Shown here piece after piece: positions 43,854-53,331 of a stretch of DNA of 64,000 bases (positions within the stretch are counted from its first letter, which is position 1; each line of letters opens with the position of its first letter). A program made the position numbers and the translations under genes. The stretch covers positions 25,589-89,588 of the forward strand of contig NZ_JAINVH010000033.1 in NCBI RefSeq assembly GCF_020400825.1, read 5' to 3'. The notes under the pieces were generated by a model. It did not search any database. It saw only the letters and a program-made list of their open reading frames with translations, and had not been told where the DNA came from. Origin of the DNA: Streptomyces sp. HPF1205 (GTDB taxonomy: Bacteria > Actinomycetota > Actinomycetes > Streptomycetales > Streptomycetaceae).

Positions 43854-46787
43854 TCACGCGGGGCGGACCGTCGGCGGGAACTGCGGGGAACCGTGCCGGA
43901 CGCCCGGCCCGGACGCCGAAGGAGCGGCCGCCCGCAGTACGCGCCGATGAGGGCGGCCGGGCCGGGCGGCGGTCTGCAGGGCGGTCCGCAACTGCTTGCG
44001 GGAGGTGATCCCGAGCTTGGTGAACACCTTGCCGAGATGCCATTCCACCGTGCGCGGGCTGATGAAGAGACGCACGCTGATCTCCGGGTTGGACAGCCCG
44101 TCGCAGGCGAGCCCGGCGATCTGGGCCTCCTGGGCGGTGAGCTGCGTCGCCGTGTCGGGCGTGCGCTTGCGTACCGTCTCGCCCGTGGCGAGCAGTTCCC
44201 GCCTGGCGCGCTCGGCGAAGCCTTCCGCGCCCATGGCGGTCAGCATCTCGTGCGACAGGCGCAGCTGTTCGCGCGCGTGCGTACGGCGGCCCTCCCGGCG
44301 CAGCCACTCGCCGTAGAGCAGGTGGGCCCGGGCCAGTTCCACCCGCACCCGGGTACGGCCGAGCCGGTCGACCGCCTCCCGGAACAGCCGCTCGGCGGTG
44401 TCGCCCTCGCTCAGCAGCGCCCGCGACCGGGCCTCGACCCCCAGGGCCCAGTCGGTGCCGCCGGCCCGGGCCGCCTCCGAAAGGCGCGCGAGGGCGCTCG
44501 CCGCGCGTCCCGGCGCCCCGCTCCGCGCGGCGGCCTCGACCGACTCGGCCAGCAGCCACGAGGAGACACCCACCTCGTGCGGGTACGCGTCACCCTCCCG
44601 CGCCGCCGCCAGCGCCCGGTCGTAGCTCCCGATGCCGTTGCAGAGCACGGCCTCGGCCCACTTCGTGAAGGTGATCACGGTTCCCTGGCCGGCCGTCACC
44701 GCGTACTCGCCCATGGCGCCGATCAGTGCCAGCGCCCTGTCCTCCTCGGCCCGCAGCGCGAGACGGCCCAGCGCGCCGTACGAAGGGAAGCCGCCGTCCT
44801 CCGGCTCCGCCGTCGCCTGCTCCCGCCCGCCCGCCGCCGCGCCGGATCCGCCCGACCCGCCGGCCCCGCCGGACAGCAGCAGCGCCAGGGACCGCATGCC
44901 GAGCGCCGGCCGCAGCTCGCCGAGCGCGCCCGCGCCGCGGGCGAGCGTGACGTACCGCAGGGACAGCGCGTCCCAGGCGCGGTCGTCCCACAGGTGCATC
45001 GCCGCGAGGCAGGCCGGCCACAGCCGCGGCAGTTCCTCCTCCAGGGGCATGCCGCGGCCGAAGGCGTCCAGGGCCTTGCGCAGGAGGGGGGCGCCGGCCG
45101 CGTACCCGTGCGTGACATGCCCCGTCAGGCCGTCCAGCAGCAGATCGGACGCCGACGGGTCCGCCGGCCGCGGGGCGCCGCGCGCCGCCCGTGACACCTC
45201 CGCCGCGGACCAGCCCTCACCGGCGAGCCGCCCGGCGGCCATCGCGGCGGTCAGCGCGTCCAGGTACGTCGCGCGGGCGAGTCCGGAGTCGCTCTCCTCC
45301 ACCTGCCGCGCGGCCTTGAGCAGCACCAGGGGCGTGTCGCCGCCGCACTCCGAAGCCGGTGCCAGACGGGCGCGCAGCCGCCGGGCGCGGGCCCGCTGCG
45401 ACGGCCCCGCGGAACCGGCTTCGGCCAGGGCCAGCAGCCTGCGTGCCCGGGCGTGGGCGCCCGTGAGGATCGTGTACTGGGCCGCCGCCAGTGCCCGTTC
45501 GACCCGGCGTACCGGATCGGGCGTCAGGGTCGCGGCGCGCTCCAGCAGGACGGCTGCCGCGACCAGGTTGCCGTCCGCCCGCGCCCGGCCGGCCGCGTGC
45601 TCCAGCTCCGCGGCGACCTCGTCGTCGGGCCCCGAGGTGGCAAGGGCCCGGTGCCAGGCACGGCGGTCGGGCGCGCTGCGCCGGTCGGTGGCCTCCGCCA
45701 GCGCCCGGTGGATCTCCTGCCGGACGGCGAGCGGCGCCGCCCCGTACACCGCCGACCGGATCGCGGGGTGCTCGAAGCGGACCATGGCCCCGAACGTGAG
45801 CAGACCGGCCTCGGCAACCGGCACCGCCGCGTCGGGCGTGATGCCCAGCCGCGCGGCCGCCCGCCACACCAGTGCCGCGTCCCCCGTCGGGTCGGCCGCG
45901 GCGAGCAGGAGCAGGCGCCGGCTCGGTTCCGGCAGGTACGCGACCCGCCGCTGGAGTCCCGGTTCGGCCTCGTGCGGGCCGGGCGGCGGCGTGCCCGGCG
46001 TCTGGTAACCGCTGGCGAGTTCCGCGGTGAGCCCGCGCGACAGCTCCAGCAGGGCGAGCGGGTTGCCGCGCGCCTCGGCCAGGAACCGCTCACGCACCAG
46101 CGCGTCCAGCGGCCGGCGCACCAGGGCGTCCAGCAGTCCCCGCGCGTCGGCGTCCGGCAGGCCGCCGACCACGAGTTCGGGCAGCCCGTGGAACTCCAGG
46201 CGCTGCTCGCGGGTGACGATCACCATGAGCACCGGCCCCGGGCGCAGCCGGCGGGCCGCGAAGGCGAGTGCCTGGGCCGAGGGCCGGTCGAGCCACTGCG
46301 CGTCGTCGATCACGCACACGAGGCCGTCGCCGGCCGCCGCGGACAGCAGCGCCGGCACGGCCGCCCCGACCGCGAGGCGGTCGGGGGCGGGACCCGCCCG
46401 CAGGCCGAGGACGATCCCGAGGGCGCCGCGCTCGGGGCCGGGCAGGCGGTCGAGGCGGGGGAGCAGGGGTCCGCACAGCTGGTGCAGGGCGGCGTACCCG
46501 ACATCCCGCTCCGCCCGCACACCCGCGGCCCGCACGACGGCGAACTCCTGTGCCGCGGCGCGCAGCGCGTGCTCGACCAGCGCGTGCTCGACCAGCGCGG
46601 TCTTGCCCACGCCCGCCCCGCCGCGCACCACCACTGCCGCGCTGCGCCCGCCGCCCGCCCCCTCCAAGAGCCCGTCCAGCAGGACCCACTCGCGTCGCCG
46701 TCCGTACAGCTCGACGGGCGGCCCGGGCGGGCCGGTCAGGCGGGCGAACTCCGCGTCGTCCGCGTACGCGGGGAAGCCGAGTGCCAT
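43854..46787 (-). CDS. LAL-type LuxR family transcriptional regulator 5
   Basis: 977 residues from ATG 46787, with GGAG 5 to 6 bases ahead. Walker A GGAGVGKT is at about residues 56-63, followed by an odd duplicated segment VEHALVEHAL encoded by a 15-bp repeat. Walker B reads LVCVIDDAQWLDRPS (about 150-164). The family segments ARGNPLALLE and EHPAIRSAVYG follow. The C-terminal LuxR helices are LTAQEAQIAGLACDG, then VEWHLGKVFTKLGITSRKQL, near residues 895-945. A copy of the shared dyad, oriented toward this gene, lies 84 bp upstream at 46871-46888, so it may be self- or co-regulated. Confidence 0.9.
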   Translation of the reverse strand: MALGFPAYADDAEFARLTGPPGPPVELYGRRREWVLLDGLLEGAGGGRSAAVVVRGGAGVGKTALVEHALVEHALRAAAQEFAVVRAAGVRAERDVGYAALHQLCGPLLPRLDRLPGPERGALGIVLGLRAGPAPDRLAVGAAVPALLSAAAGDGLVCVIDDAQWLDRPSAQALAFAARRLRPGPVLMVIVTREQRLEFHGLPELVVGGLPDADARGLLDALVRRPLDALVRERFLAEARGNPLALLELSRGLTAELASGYQTPGTPPPGPHEAEPGLQRRVAYLPEPSRRLLLLAAADPTGDAALVWRAAARLGITPDAAVPVAEAGLLTFGAMVRFEHPAIRSAVYGAAPLAVRQEIHRALAEATDRRSAPDRRAWHRALATSGPDDEVAAELEHAAGRARADGNLVAAAVLLERAATLTPDPVRRVERALAAAQYTILTGAHARARRLLALAEAGSAGPSQRARARRLRARLAPASECGGDTPLVLLKAARQVEESDSGLARATYLDALTAAMAAGRLAGEGWSAAEVSRAARGAPRPADPSASDLLLDGLTGHVTHGYAAGAPLLRKALDAFGRGMPLEEELPRLWPACLAAMHLWDDRAWDALSLRYVTLARGAGALGELRPALGMRSLALLLSGGAGGSGGSGAAAGGREQATAEPEDGGFPSYGALGRLALRAEEDRALALIGAMGEYAVTAGQGTVITFTKWAEAVLCNGIGSYDRALAAAREGDAYPHEVGVSSWLLAESVEAAARSGAPGRAASALARLSEAARAGGTDWALGVEARSRALLSEGDTAERLFREAVDRLGRTRVRVELARAHLLYGEWLRREGRRTHAREQLRLSHEMLTAMGAEGFAERARRELLATGETVRKRTPDTATQLTAQEAQIAGLACDGLSNPEISVRLFISPRTVEWHLGKVFTKLGITSRKQLRTALQTAARPGRPHRRVLRAAAPSASGPGVRHGSPQFPPTVRPA

Positions 46788-46870
46788 GGGGTCTCCGTAC
46801 GTCGCTGGGTACTCCTGCGCCGCGGCCGGCGGGAGAATGCCTCCACCATGTCGGCGCGCGGGGGCCGGCT

Positions 46871-46888
46871 GCATCGGCCATATGGCTG
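46871..46888 (-). promoter_or_regulatory. shared dyad motif, copy B
   Basis: Minus strand reads CAGCCATATGGCCGATGC. One of four copies of an 18-bp motif, CGGYCAnRTGRCCGATKC. It points toward LAL regulator 5, whose start is 84 bp away. Confidence 0.6.
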
Positions 46889-47086
46889 CGCGGCGGGGGG
46901 ACGGCGTGGCGCGTGCGAGGGCGGCTTGGCGGGTGGGGCCGCGCGGCCGGGGGGGTGGTACGTCGCGTGGGGCCGGACGGCCGGGGGAGGTGCGTCGTGT
47001 CGCCCCGCGTCCCACCCCACCGCACCTCACCCCACCCACCGCGCCGCCCCGCACGGCGCTTACACGGACCCCACCGCGCCCCGGCT

Positions 47087-47104
47087 CGGTCACATGACCG
47101 ATGC
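47087..47104 (+). promoter_or_regulatory. shared dyad motif, copy A
   Basis: CGGTCACATGACCGATGC. The arms CGGTCA and TGACCG are perfect, followed by the directional extension ATGC. It points toward the small gene at 47307, about 200 bp away. Confidence 0.65.
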
Positions 47105-47306
47105 CGGGCGGCGCGAGCGGTGGAAGGCTGGGGATACGACGGCGTGCCCCGCCCCTTCCGGAGCGGGGTCCCGCCGTGACCGGCTTTCCCCGCGGTGCCG
47201 TCCCGGGACCGCGGACACCGGTGGCGTCCGCCGGGTCCCGGTGGCACCGCCGCGGCCGGTCACGGCCACCGGCCGGGGCGCCGGCACCACCTGGGAGGAG
47301 TTCGCT

Positions 47307-47567
47307 GTGAGGGCAAGGAACACGCGCGATCCGGCGCACGGAACGGAACGTTCGGTCATCGACCGCCGATCGGCCGGCGCCGCGGCCCCTCCCGCGGAGG
47401 AGGCCGTGATCGGCGAACTGGCCATGGCGGTGTGCCGTGCGGCGGCACGCGGGGGCCGGTCCCCCGAGGCCGTGCTGGCGGCCGTGTCGGACGCCGAGCT
47501 GTCCGCGCTGTACCTCAGGTGCGCGCACGCGCACCGCGAGCGCGCCGGCCGCACCCCGGTGGCCTGA
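47307..47567 (+). CDS. small protein of unknown function
   Basis: 86 residues from GTG 47307, supported by a strong GGAGGAG six bases ahead. The first 30 residues are polar and Arg-rich. The rest is helical: EEAVIGELAMAVCRAAARGG, then PEAVLAAVSDAELSALYLRCAH and HRERAGR. Two Cys are present. No known family was recognised. It sits downstream of a copy of the dyad motif, as do the WhiB-like and SsgA-like genes, and between two LAL genes. It is not certain to be expressed. Confidence 0.55.
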   Translation: MRARNTRDPAHGTERSVIDRRSAGAAAPPAEEAVIGELAMAVCRAAARGGRSPEAVLAAVSDAELSALYLRCAHAHRERAGRTPVA

Positions 47568-47701
47568 GGGATCCCCGCCCGGCGGCGTAGGATCAGCGCA
47601 GTCCACGACCGGGCTGAATCGCCATGACCACGGACTACGACTGCCGAGGAGGCCGCGTCCCGGCAGCGGGCGACGGGGCGACGGGGCGCTGGGGGGAAGC
47701 T

Positions 47702-48343
47702 GTGAAGCTGACGAAGTTCGGCCACGCGTGTGTGCGGCTCGAAGGCCCCGGAGGGAGGCTGGTCATCGATCCGGGGGCGCTCACCGAGGACGCGGCCGTG
47801 GAGGACGCGGACGGGATCCTGGTGACGCACGAGCACTTCGACCACTTCGCCGAGTCCCATGTGCGCACGGCGGCCGAGGCCAACCGGAACTTGCGGGTGT
47901 GGACGGTGCCGGCCGTGGCGGAACTGCTGACCGGGCTGGGCGACCGGCTCCAGGTCGTCGGCCACGGCGACGTCTTCGCGGCCGCCGGTTTCGAGGTCGA
48001 GGCGTTCGGCACCTGGCACGGCACGACGCACCCGGACATGCCGCCGGTCAGGAACACCGGCTTCCTCGTCGACGGCAGCGTGTTCCATCCCGGGGACGCG
48101 CTGACCGTGCCCGACCGGCCGGTCAAGACCCTGCTGATGCCGGTGCACACGTCCTGGTGCCGGACCGCCGAACTCATCGACTGGGTACGGGACATCGCCC
48201 CCGCGCGGGCCGTGCCCGTGCACGACAGCGCGCTCAACGGCGTGGGCGTCGCGATGGCGGACGGTCTGTTCGGCAAGCACGGGCCCGGCATCAACAGCAC
48301 GTACGTCAGGCTGGATCCCATGGACGCGATCGACGACGCCTGA
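47702..48343 (+). CDS. MBL fold metallo-hydrolase, UlaG-like
   Basis: 213 residues from GTG 47702, with GGGGAAG ahead; an earlier ATG at 47624 is less likely because the conserved fold starts at KLTKFGHACVRLEG. The metal motif VTHEHFDHFA (HxHxDH) is intact near residue 42. Then GTWHGTTHPDMPP and VFHPGDALTVP supply other ligands, and LLMPVHTSW with HDSALNGVG follow. It is a small cytoplasmic UlaG-type hydrolase of unknown substrate. The gene lies between LAL regulators 5 and 6. Confidence 0.88.
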   Translation: MKLTKFGHACVRLEGPGGRLVIDPGALTEDAAVEDADGILVTHEHFDHFAESHVRTAAEANRNLRVWTVPAVAELLTGLGDRLQVVGHGDVFAAAGFEVEAFGTWHGTTHPDMPPVRNTGFLVDGSVFHPGDALTVPDRPVKTLLMPVHTSWCRTAELIDWVRDIAPARAVPVHDSALNGVGVAMADGLFGKHGPGINSTYVRLDPMDAIDDA

Positions 48344-48400
48344 GCGGGCGACGCCGGCACGCCGGGCCGCGGCCCCACCAAGGCGGGACCCGGGCGGCCG

Positions 48401-51193
48401 TCATCCCGCCGGATCCGTCGACGGGGAGGAGAGCGGACCGAGCGCGTCACGCAGCGCGCCCCGGGACGTGATGTCGAGTTTCTGGAAGACGTGCCGCAGG
48501 TGGGCCCCGACGGTCCGGGAGGACAGGTTCAGCCGCTCCCCGATCTTCTTGTTGCTCAGCCCGGAGGCCGCGAGCATCGCTATCTCGCGCTCCCTCGACG
48601 TGAGCGCCGCCGGCCCCAGCTGCTCCCCTTGCGACCTGGTCCGGCCGGTGGCGAGCAGCTCGCTCTCGGCCCTGGCGGCCCAGGGCCGCGCGCCCATGCG
48701 CCGGAAGGCGTCGCGTGCCCGGCCGAGCTGCTCGCGTGCGGCGATGATCGCCCGGGCGCGCCGCAGGTGCTCGCCGTAGGCCAGCCGCACGCGGGCGAGT
48801 TCGAACGCCCAGCGTTCGGCGCCGGGGGTCCGCAGCGCCTCCTCGAAGAGCGCGGTGGCGGTGCTGTCGGAGGCGGCCATGGCCGCCGAGCCCGCCGCGA
48901 GCAGCGCCAGCCGCGGCGACAGGGAGGCGATCGCGGTCTCGCGCATCGCGGCGACGTGTGCCGCCGCCTCCGACCGGCGGTTGCTGCGGACGGCCGCCTC
49001 GACGAGGTCCATGGCCACCCACAGCGCGATCGGGGTGCGGAACGCGAACCGGCCCGCCGGGCTGATGGCCGCGGCATGCCGGTACGCCTCCTCGTAGTCA
49101 CCGCGCCCCAGCGCCACCAGGGTCCGGATGTGCCACGAGTAGACCTGGGCGACCCGCACGCCCCGGGGAGCCGCCCACCGGGTGATGTCGTCGGCCTGCT
49201 CCTCGGCGGCGGCGAAGTCGCCCCGGACGGCGGCCAGCAGTGCCTGCCCCCACCGTCCCGGCACCGCGATGACCTGGTACCCGAGCTCGTCGCAGAGCCG
49301 GACGCCCTCGTCGAGCAGTTGCTGCGCCTCGTCCCACTTGCTGGTCAGGAAGTCGTCGATGCCCAGCAGGATCAGCGAGTTGATCGCCGAGCCGACGGCG
49401 CCGCCCTGGCGTCCGTCGCGGACGATGCGCCACAGCGCCCGGCGCAGACCCGAGAGCCGGTCCACGAAGACCGCCGCGATGGACAGCCAGACGATCCGGC
49501 TCGGGTCCAGTTCCTCCTCGCAGGATGCGATCAGGCCGTCGAGCCGCTCCAGCACGTCCTGGCCGGTGCGGGCCGGATCGCAGAACGTGCTGATGCACAG
49601 CGACACCAGGCCGTCGCCGGCCGACCGCGCGAGGATGTCGTGGAACGGGTCCCACAGCGCGGGCCGCCCGCCGAAGAAGCACACCAGCAGCAGCGTGTGG
49701 AACGCCTCGTTCACCACCCGCTCGTCCGTGCCGCCCCGCGCCGAGAAGGCTTCCAGGGCCCCGACCAGCAGGTGGTGGGCGGTGTCGATGTCGCCCTCGC
49801 CGGTGAGCAGGATGTACGCGGCGGAGACCGCGGTGTGCAGCGGAGCGTCGTCGCCGGGGTCTGCGGCGCGGGCGGCGGCCAGCATCTCCGGCGTTCCGCG
49901 CAGCTCGCCCGTGACGTCCGCGCCGATGTACGCGGCCTCGGACAGCCGCCGGCTCCGGTCGGCGCCGAGCGGACTCAGCTCGGCGGCCCGTACGAGTGCC
50001 GAGACCGCTCCGACGGCGTCGCCGCGCCTGAGCACACGCCGGGCGACGTCGTCGAGGAGCGCGGCCACCCGCTCGTCCGGCTCGACCGTCGCCTCGGCGA
50101 GGTGCCAGGCCCGGCGCTCGGGATGGTCCGCGAGGAGTTCGGCGAGGTCGTGGTGCGCGGCGTGCCGCTCCCTGCTGGTCGACCGTCCCACCACCGCCGA
50201 GCGGATCAGGGGGTGGGCGAAGACGACGCGGCGCGGGTTCTCCTCGATCCGGATCAGCCCGGCGCGCTCGGCGGGCTCCAGATCACCGGGACCGGGTGAA
50301 CCCGGGCCGGTGGAAAGCAGGATGCGCGGGTCCCCGGTGGCGTCCAGGGCCGCGCGCAGCACCAGGCGGACCGTGGCGGCCGGAAGGCCGTCGAGCCGGG
50401 AGGCGAACACCGTCCTGACCCGTCGCAGCGGGGACTGCGGCTGCGACGCGTCCGCGGCGGCCGGCCCGCCGCCGGCCGCGTCGCCGGCCAGCTCCAGCAG
50501 GGCCAGCGGATTGCCCTGCGCCTCGGCCACCAACCGCACGCGTACGCCGGCCGCGAGGCCGGGGAAGCGGGCGCGCAGCAGGTCCGCCGCCGCCTCGTCG
50601 TCGAGCGGGCGCAGCTCGTGCTCGGGCAGGCCGATGTGTGCGAAGGGGCTGTCGGCCGCCGGGCGGGCCGCCGCGAGGAACCCGACGCGGCTGCCCTCCA
50701 GCCGCTGGGCGACCCAGCCCAGCACACCGGCGCTCGCCCGGTCGAGCCAGTGCACGTCGTCCACGACGACCAGCAGCGGCCGGCGGGCGGCGACGTGGCC
50801 GAACAGGGCGAGCGTCGCCTCGGACACCTGCGTCCGGTCCGGGTCCGGGCCCACGCCGAACCCCAGCGCGACCGCCAGGGCGTCGCGCGGCCCGGGACCG
50901 AGCGAGTCCAGCTCGCCTTCGAGGGGCAGGAGGACCTGGTGCAGCCCGGAATAGGGGACGTCGGCCTCGAATTCGACACCGGCACCGCGCAGCACCGACG
51001 CCCCGGCGGCCGGCGCCATCCGCGCGGCGCGGTCCAGCAGCACGGATTTGCCGATGCCCGCGTCACCGGTCAGGACAAGCGCCCCGCCCGTTTCCGAGGC
51101 CGCGCCCAGGAACGTGCGCAGGAGACCCACCGATTTCTCCCGCCCCACCAGGTCGCCGGCTGCCGCGGAACGCACCGGCCCAGGATCGCGCAC
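48401..51193 (-). CDS. LAL-type LuxR family transcriptional regulator 6
   Basis: 930 residues from GTG 51193, chosen for the AGGAG six bases ahead; an upstream ATG at 51232 lacks one. Walker A GDAGIGKS is at about residues 43-50 and Walker B LLVVVDDVHWLDRAS at about 143-157. The middle contains LVALGRGDYEEAYRHAAAIS and ALWVAMDLVEAAVRSNR, closely matching regulator 4. The C-terminal helices are LTSREREIAMLAASGLSNKKIG, then SSRTVGAHLRHVFQKLDITSRG. It is divergent from the WhiB-like gene, and a copy of the dyad motif lies in the shared 239-bp gap. Confidence 0.9.
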   Translation of the reverse strand: MRDPGPVRSAAAGDLVGREKSVGLLRTFLGAASETGGALVLTGDAGIGKSVLLDRAARMAPAAGASVLRGAGVEFEADVPYSGLHQVLLPLEGELDSLGPGPRDALAVALGFGVGPDPDRTQVSEATLALFGHVAARRPLLVVVDDVHWLDRASAGVLGWVAQRLEGSRVGFLAAARPAADSPFAHIGLPEHELRPLDDEAAADLLRARFPGLAAGVRVRLVAEAQGNPLALLELAGDAAGGGPAAADASQPQSPLRRVRTVFASRLDGLPAATVRLVLRAALDATGDPRILLSTGPGSPGPGDLEPAERAGLIRIEENPRRVVFAHPLIRSAVVGRSTSRERHAAHHDLAELLADHPERRAWHLAEATVEPDERVAALLDDVARRVLRRGDAVGAVSALVRAAELSPLGADRSRRLSEAAYIGADVTGELRGTPEMLAAARAADPGDDAPLHTAVSAAYILLTGEGDIDTAHHLLVGALEAFSARGGTDERVVNEAFHTLLLVCFFGGRPALWDPFHDILARSAGDGLVSLCISTFCDPARTGQDVLERLDGLIASCEEELDPSRIVWLSIAAVFVDRLSGLRRALWRIVRDGRQGGAVGSAINSLILLGIDDFLTSKWDEAQQLLDEGVRLCDELGYQVIAVPGRWGQALLAAVRGDFAAAEEQADDITRWAAPRGVRVAQVYSWHIRTLVALGRGDYEEAYRHAAAISPAGRFAFRTPIALWVAMDLVEAAVRSNRRSEAAAHVAAMRETAIASLSPRLALLAAGSAAMAASDSTATALFEEALRTPGAERWAFELARVRLAYGEHLRRARAIIAAREQLGRARDAFRRMGARPWAARAESELLATGRTRSQGEQLGPAALTSREREIAMLAASGLSNKKIGERLNLSSRTVGAHLRHVFQKLDITSRGALRDALGPLSSPSTDPAG

Positions 51194-51314
51194 CGCATCT
51201 CCTCGATTTCCCGAAACGGCCCGTCGAAGCACCCCCCGAGGACGCCGCCGAAAAGCCTACGCCCCCGTTCGGAGGCCGGCAGAGCGTCCCGCGGGCGGCT
51301 CACGACGTGCGATG

Positions 51315-51332
51315 CGGTCATATGGCCGATTC
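51315..51332 (+). promoter_or_regulatory. shared dyad motif, copy C
   Basis: CGGTCATATGGCCGATTC, pointing toward the WhiB-like gene. From its last base to the GTG at 51433 is 101 bases. It lies in the divergent gap with LAL regulator 6, and GATGC just upstream makes it nearly readable in both directions. Confidence 0.65.
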
Positions 51333-51432
51333 GACGGACCGGCCCGCCGACGCAAGCTCGTTCCGCGCGGCCGCTCACCGAGCGGCGGCGGACCACCGAG
51401 CCCCCGAGCCCACGTACCGGAGGTCGTCTTCC

Positions 51433-51792
51433 GTGAAAATGCGATTGAAGCCCCTGACCGACCTGTGGGACTGGCAGGTGAAGGCCGCCTGCCGCGGAAT
51501 GGACGTCACCGTCTTCTTCTCCCCCTCCTACGAACGCGGGCGGGCCCGGCACCTGCGTGAGGAGCGGGCACGCGCGGTCTGCGAGTCGTGCCCGGTCCGC
51601 GTGCCGTGCGGGCGGTTCGCCCTCGCGACGCGGCAGGACTACGGGGTGTGGGGCGGCCTCACCGAAGGCGACCGGGTCGGCCGGCCGCCCGCCGCCGCGG
51701 AGCCGGGCCCCGCTGCCGCCGGTCATCGGCGCGGACCTGTCCTGACGTCGAGGAGCACCCGCGCCCGCGGGACACCGGGCGCGAAGGACTGA
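51433..51792 (+). CDS. WhiB family transcriptional regulator (Wbl protein)
   Basis: 119 residues from GTG 51433, with GGAGG at 51419-51423. Four Cys that should bind a [4Fe-4S] cluster are at about 20, 50, 53 and 59 (ACRGMDV, then CESCPVRVPC). The typical beta-turn GVWGGLT follows near residue 72. The C-terminal 40 residues are basic and Pro/Ala-rich. Wbl proteins partner sigma factors and act in development, redox and antibiotic responses. It is divergent from LAL regulator 6, with the dyad motif in between. Confidence 0.93.
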   Translation: MKMRLKPLTDLWDWQVKAACRGMDVTVFFSPSYERGRARHLREERARAVCESCPVRVPCGRFALATRQDYGVWGGLTEGDRVGRPPAAAEPGPAAAGHRRGPVLTSRSTRARGTPGAKD

Positions 51793-51800
51793 GCGGCCGG

Positions 51801-51859
51801 CGGAGCCCCTCGCCGCCGGGTGCCGAACGGGTTCGGCACTTCCGTGACGAGGGGCTCCG
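51801..51859. terminator. bidirectional double-hairpin terminator
   Basis: Outer arms CGGAGCCCCTCG at 51801-51812 and CGAGGGGCTCCG at 51848-51859 (12 bp, perfect). Inner stem GTGCCGAA at 51820-51827 and TTCGGCAC at 51832-51839. It separates the convergent WhiB-like and alcohol dehydrogenase genes. Confidence 0.85.
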
Positions 51860-51911
51860 TCAATTCAGCGGGATGTCCCGGACGGAACGCCGGGGACGAG
51901 GATCGAGCGCC

Positions 51912-52937
51912 TCAGTCACGGGTGAGGACCATCCGGAAGCGCGCGGCGCCGGACATCATCCTCTGGTACGCCTCGTTGATCCGGCTGAGCGGCATGACCT
52001 CGTTCATCGGCGTGATCCCGTGCCGTGCGCTGAACTCCATGGTGTCCTGCACGGACCGGGAGGTCCCGGAGGGGTGCCCGCGGACGACGCGGCCGCGCAG
52101 GAGCAGCTGCAAGGGGTTGATGCCCATCGGCTCGAACGTCGCGCCGATGGCGACGAGCTCGCCACGCGGCGCCATGCCGTCGACGGTGGCCGCGATGGCC
52201 TCGGAGCTGGCGGCCGTCGCCATCACGACCTTGGCGCCGCCGAGGGCCTGGAGCGCTTCGGCGACAGGGGTGGCGGCGGTGCTGTCGATGTAGTGGTGGG
52301 CGCCGAGGTGCTCGGCCAGCTCCGCCTTCTCCTTGCCCCGGGCGATGGCCACCGTCTCGAAGCCCATCGCGACCGCGTACCTGACCCCGAGGTGCCCGAG
52401 GCCGCCGATGCCGAGGACGGCGACGAGATCGCCCGGGCGGGCGGGGCTGCGCCGCAAGCCGTCGAACATGGTCACGCCCGCGCAGGCCAGCGGGGCGGCG
52501 TCGACCGCCGACAGGCCGTCGGGGATACGTGCCAGGGCGTCGACCGGCACGATGGCGCTCTCGGCATAGCCGCCGTCGTAGGCCCAGCCGGGCACCTTCA
52601 GGTTGTCGCAGACGATGAAGTCGCCCTGCCGGCACGGCGTGCAGTGGCCGCAGCTTCCGCCGAACCACCCCACCGCCACCCGGTCGCCCACCTGCCAGCC
52701 GCTGTGGACGCCCTCGCCGACCTCGGCGATGCGGCCCGCGATCTCGTGCCCCGCGACCAGCGGGAACGTCAGCCCGGGGAAGACCCCGTTCACCATCCCG
52801 GCGTCGCTGTGGCAGATCCCGCAGGCCTCCACGGACACCCGCACATGCCCCCGGCCCGGCCGCAGCACCTCCCGTTCGACGATCTCGAACGGTCCCCCGG
52901 CGACGCCGACCTGTGCGGCTCGATAGGTCTCACTCAT
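51912..52937 (-). CDS. zinc-dependent alcohol dehydrogenase
   Basis: 341 residues from ATG 52937 with GGGAGAGGGATCG ahead. Catalytic zinc ligands: Cys in EACGICHSDAG and His/Glu in VAGHEIAG. The structural zinc site is GGSCGHCTPCRQGDFIVC. The cofactor site is AVLGIGGLGHLGVRYAVAMG. This is the medium-chain dehydrogenase family, cinnamyl-alcohol/NADP-dependent type, cytoplasmic. It lies between the WhiB-like and SsgA-like genes with its own 512-bp upstream region. Confidence 0.93.
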   Translation of the reverse strand: MSETYRAAQVGVAGGPFEIVEREVLRPGRGHVRVSVEACGICHSDAGMVNGVFPGLTFPLVAGHEIAGRIAEVGEGVHSGWQVGDRVAVGWFGGSCGHCTPCRQGDFIVCDNLKVPGWAYDGGYAESAIVPVDALARIPDGLSAVDAAPLACAGVTMFDGLRRSPARPGDLVAVLGIGGLGHLGVRYAVAMGFETVAIARGKEKAELAEHLGAHHYIDSTAATPVAEALQALGGAKVVMATAASSEAIAATVDGMAPRGELVAIGATFEPMGINPLQLLLRGRVVRGHPSGTSRSVQDTMEFSARHGITPMNEVMPLSRINEAYQRMMSGAARFRMVLTRD

Positions 52938-53070
52938 CACGATCCCTCTCCCTTCACATGCCACCTGCTGCGATTCGCAGCTCACCACGAACCACCGCAT
53001 CGCGCACGTCGAAGGGGGTCCGACCTGCGCTTGGGCCTTGCCGGCACCTCCCACGGCACTTCTCCGGCCC

Positions 53071-53110
53071 CCTCCTCGGCACTCCTCGGCACTCCTCGGC
53101 ACTCCTCGGA
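53071..53110. repeat. 10-bp tandem repeat, four units
   Basis: ACTCCTCGGC repeated with small differences over 53071-53110. Confidence 0.85.
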
Positions 53111-53331
53111 ATTTCTCCGGCACTTCCCCGGCGCCCGTGTCGCGCCCGCCCCGGGACCCGGCTTCCGTCCGCCCGCCCGGGCCGGTCACATGGCGCAGGG
53201 TGGCCGATCCCCGTGCGCGGGCCGGGGCGGGTGGCGGTCACCGCCGAAGGCGCAGGTCGGACCGCCGGCCGGCCGGACCGGCCGTGCCCGGGGTTCCCGG
53301 CATCCCGGACGCCGTGCCCACCCCGGCTCAC

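Larger units (their letters stand above)
46788..47306. other. 519-bp divergent intergenic region
   Basis: Lies between LAL regulator 5 (minus) and the 86-residue gene (plus). It holds two copies of the shared dyad, at 46871-46888 (minus orientation) and 47087-47104 (plus orientation). No gene was supported. The ribosome site GGAGGAG at 47294-47300 belongs to the small gene. Confidence 0.6.

Noticed and set aside
53183..53196. Fifth copy of the dyad, CGGTCACATGGCGC
   Set aside because: Matches one arm only and lacks the CGATKC extension; kept out of the main set.
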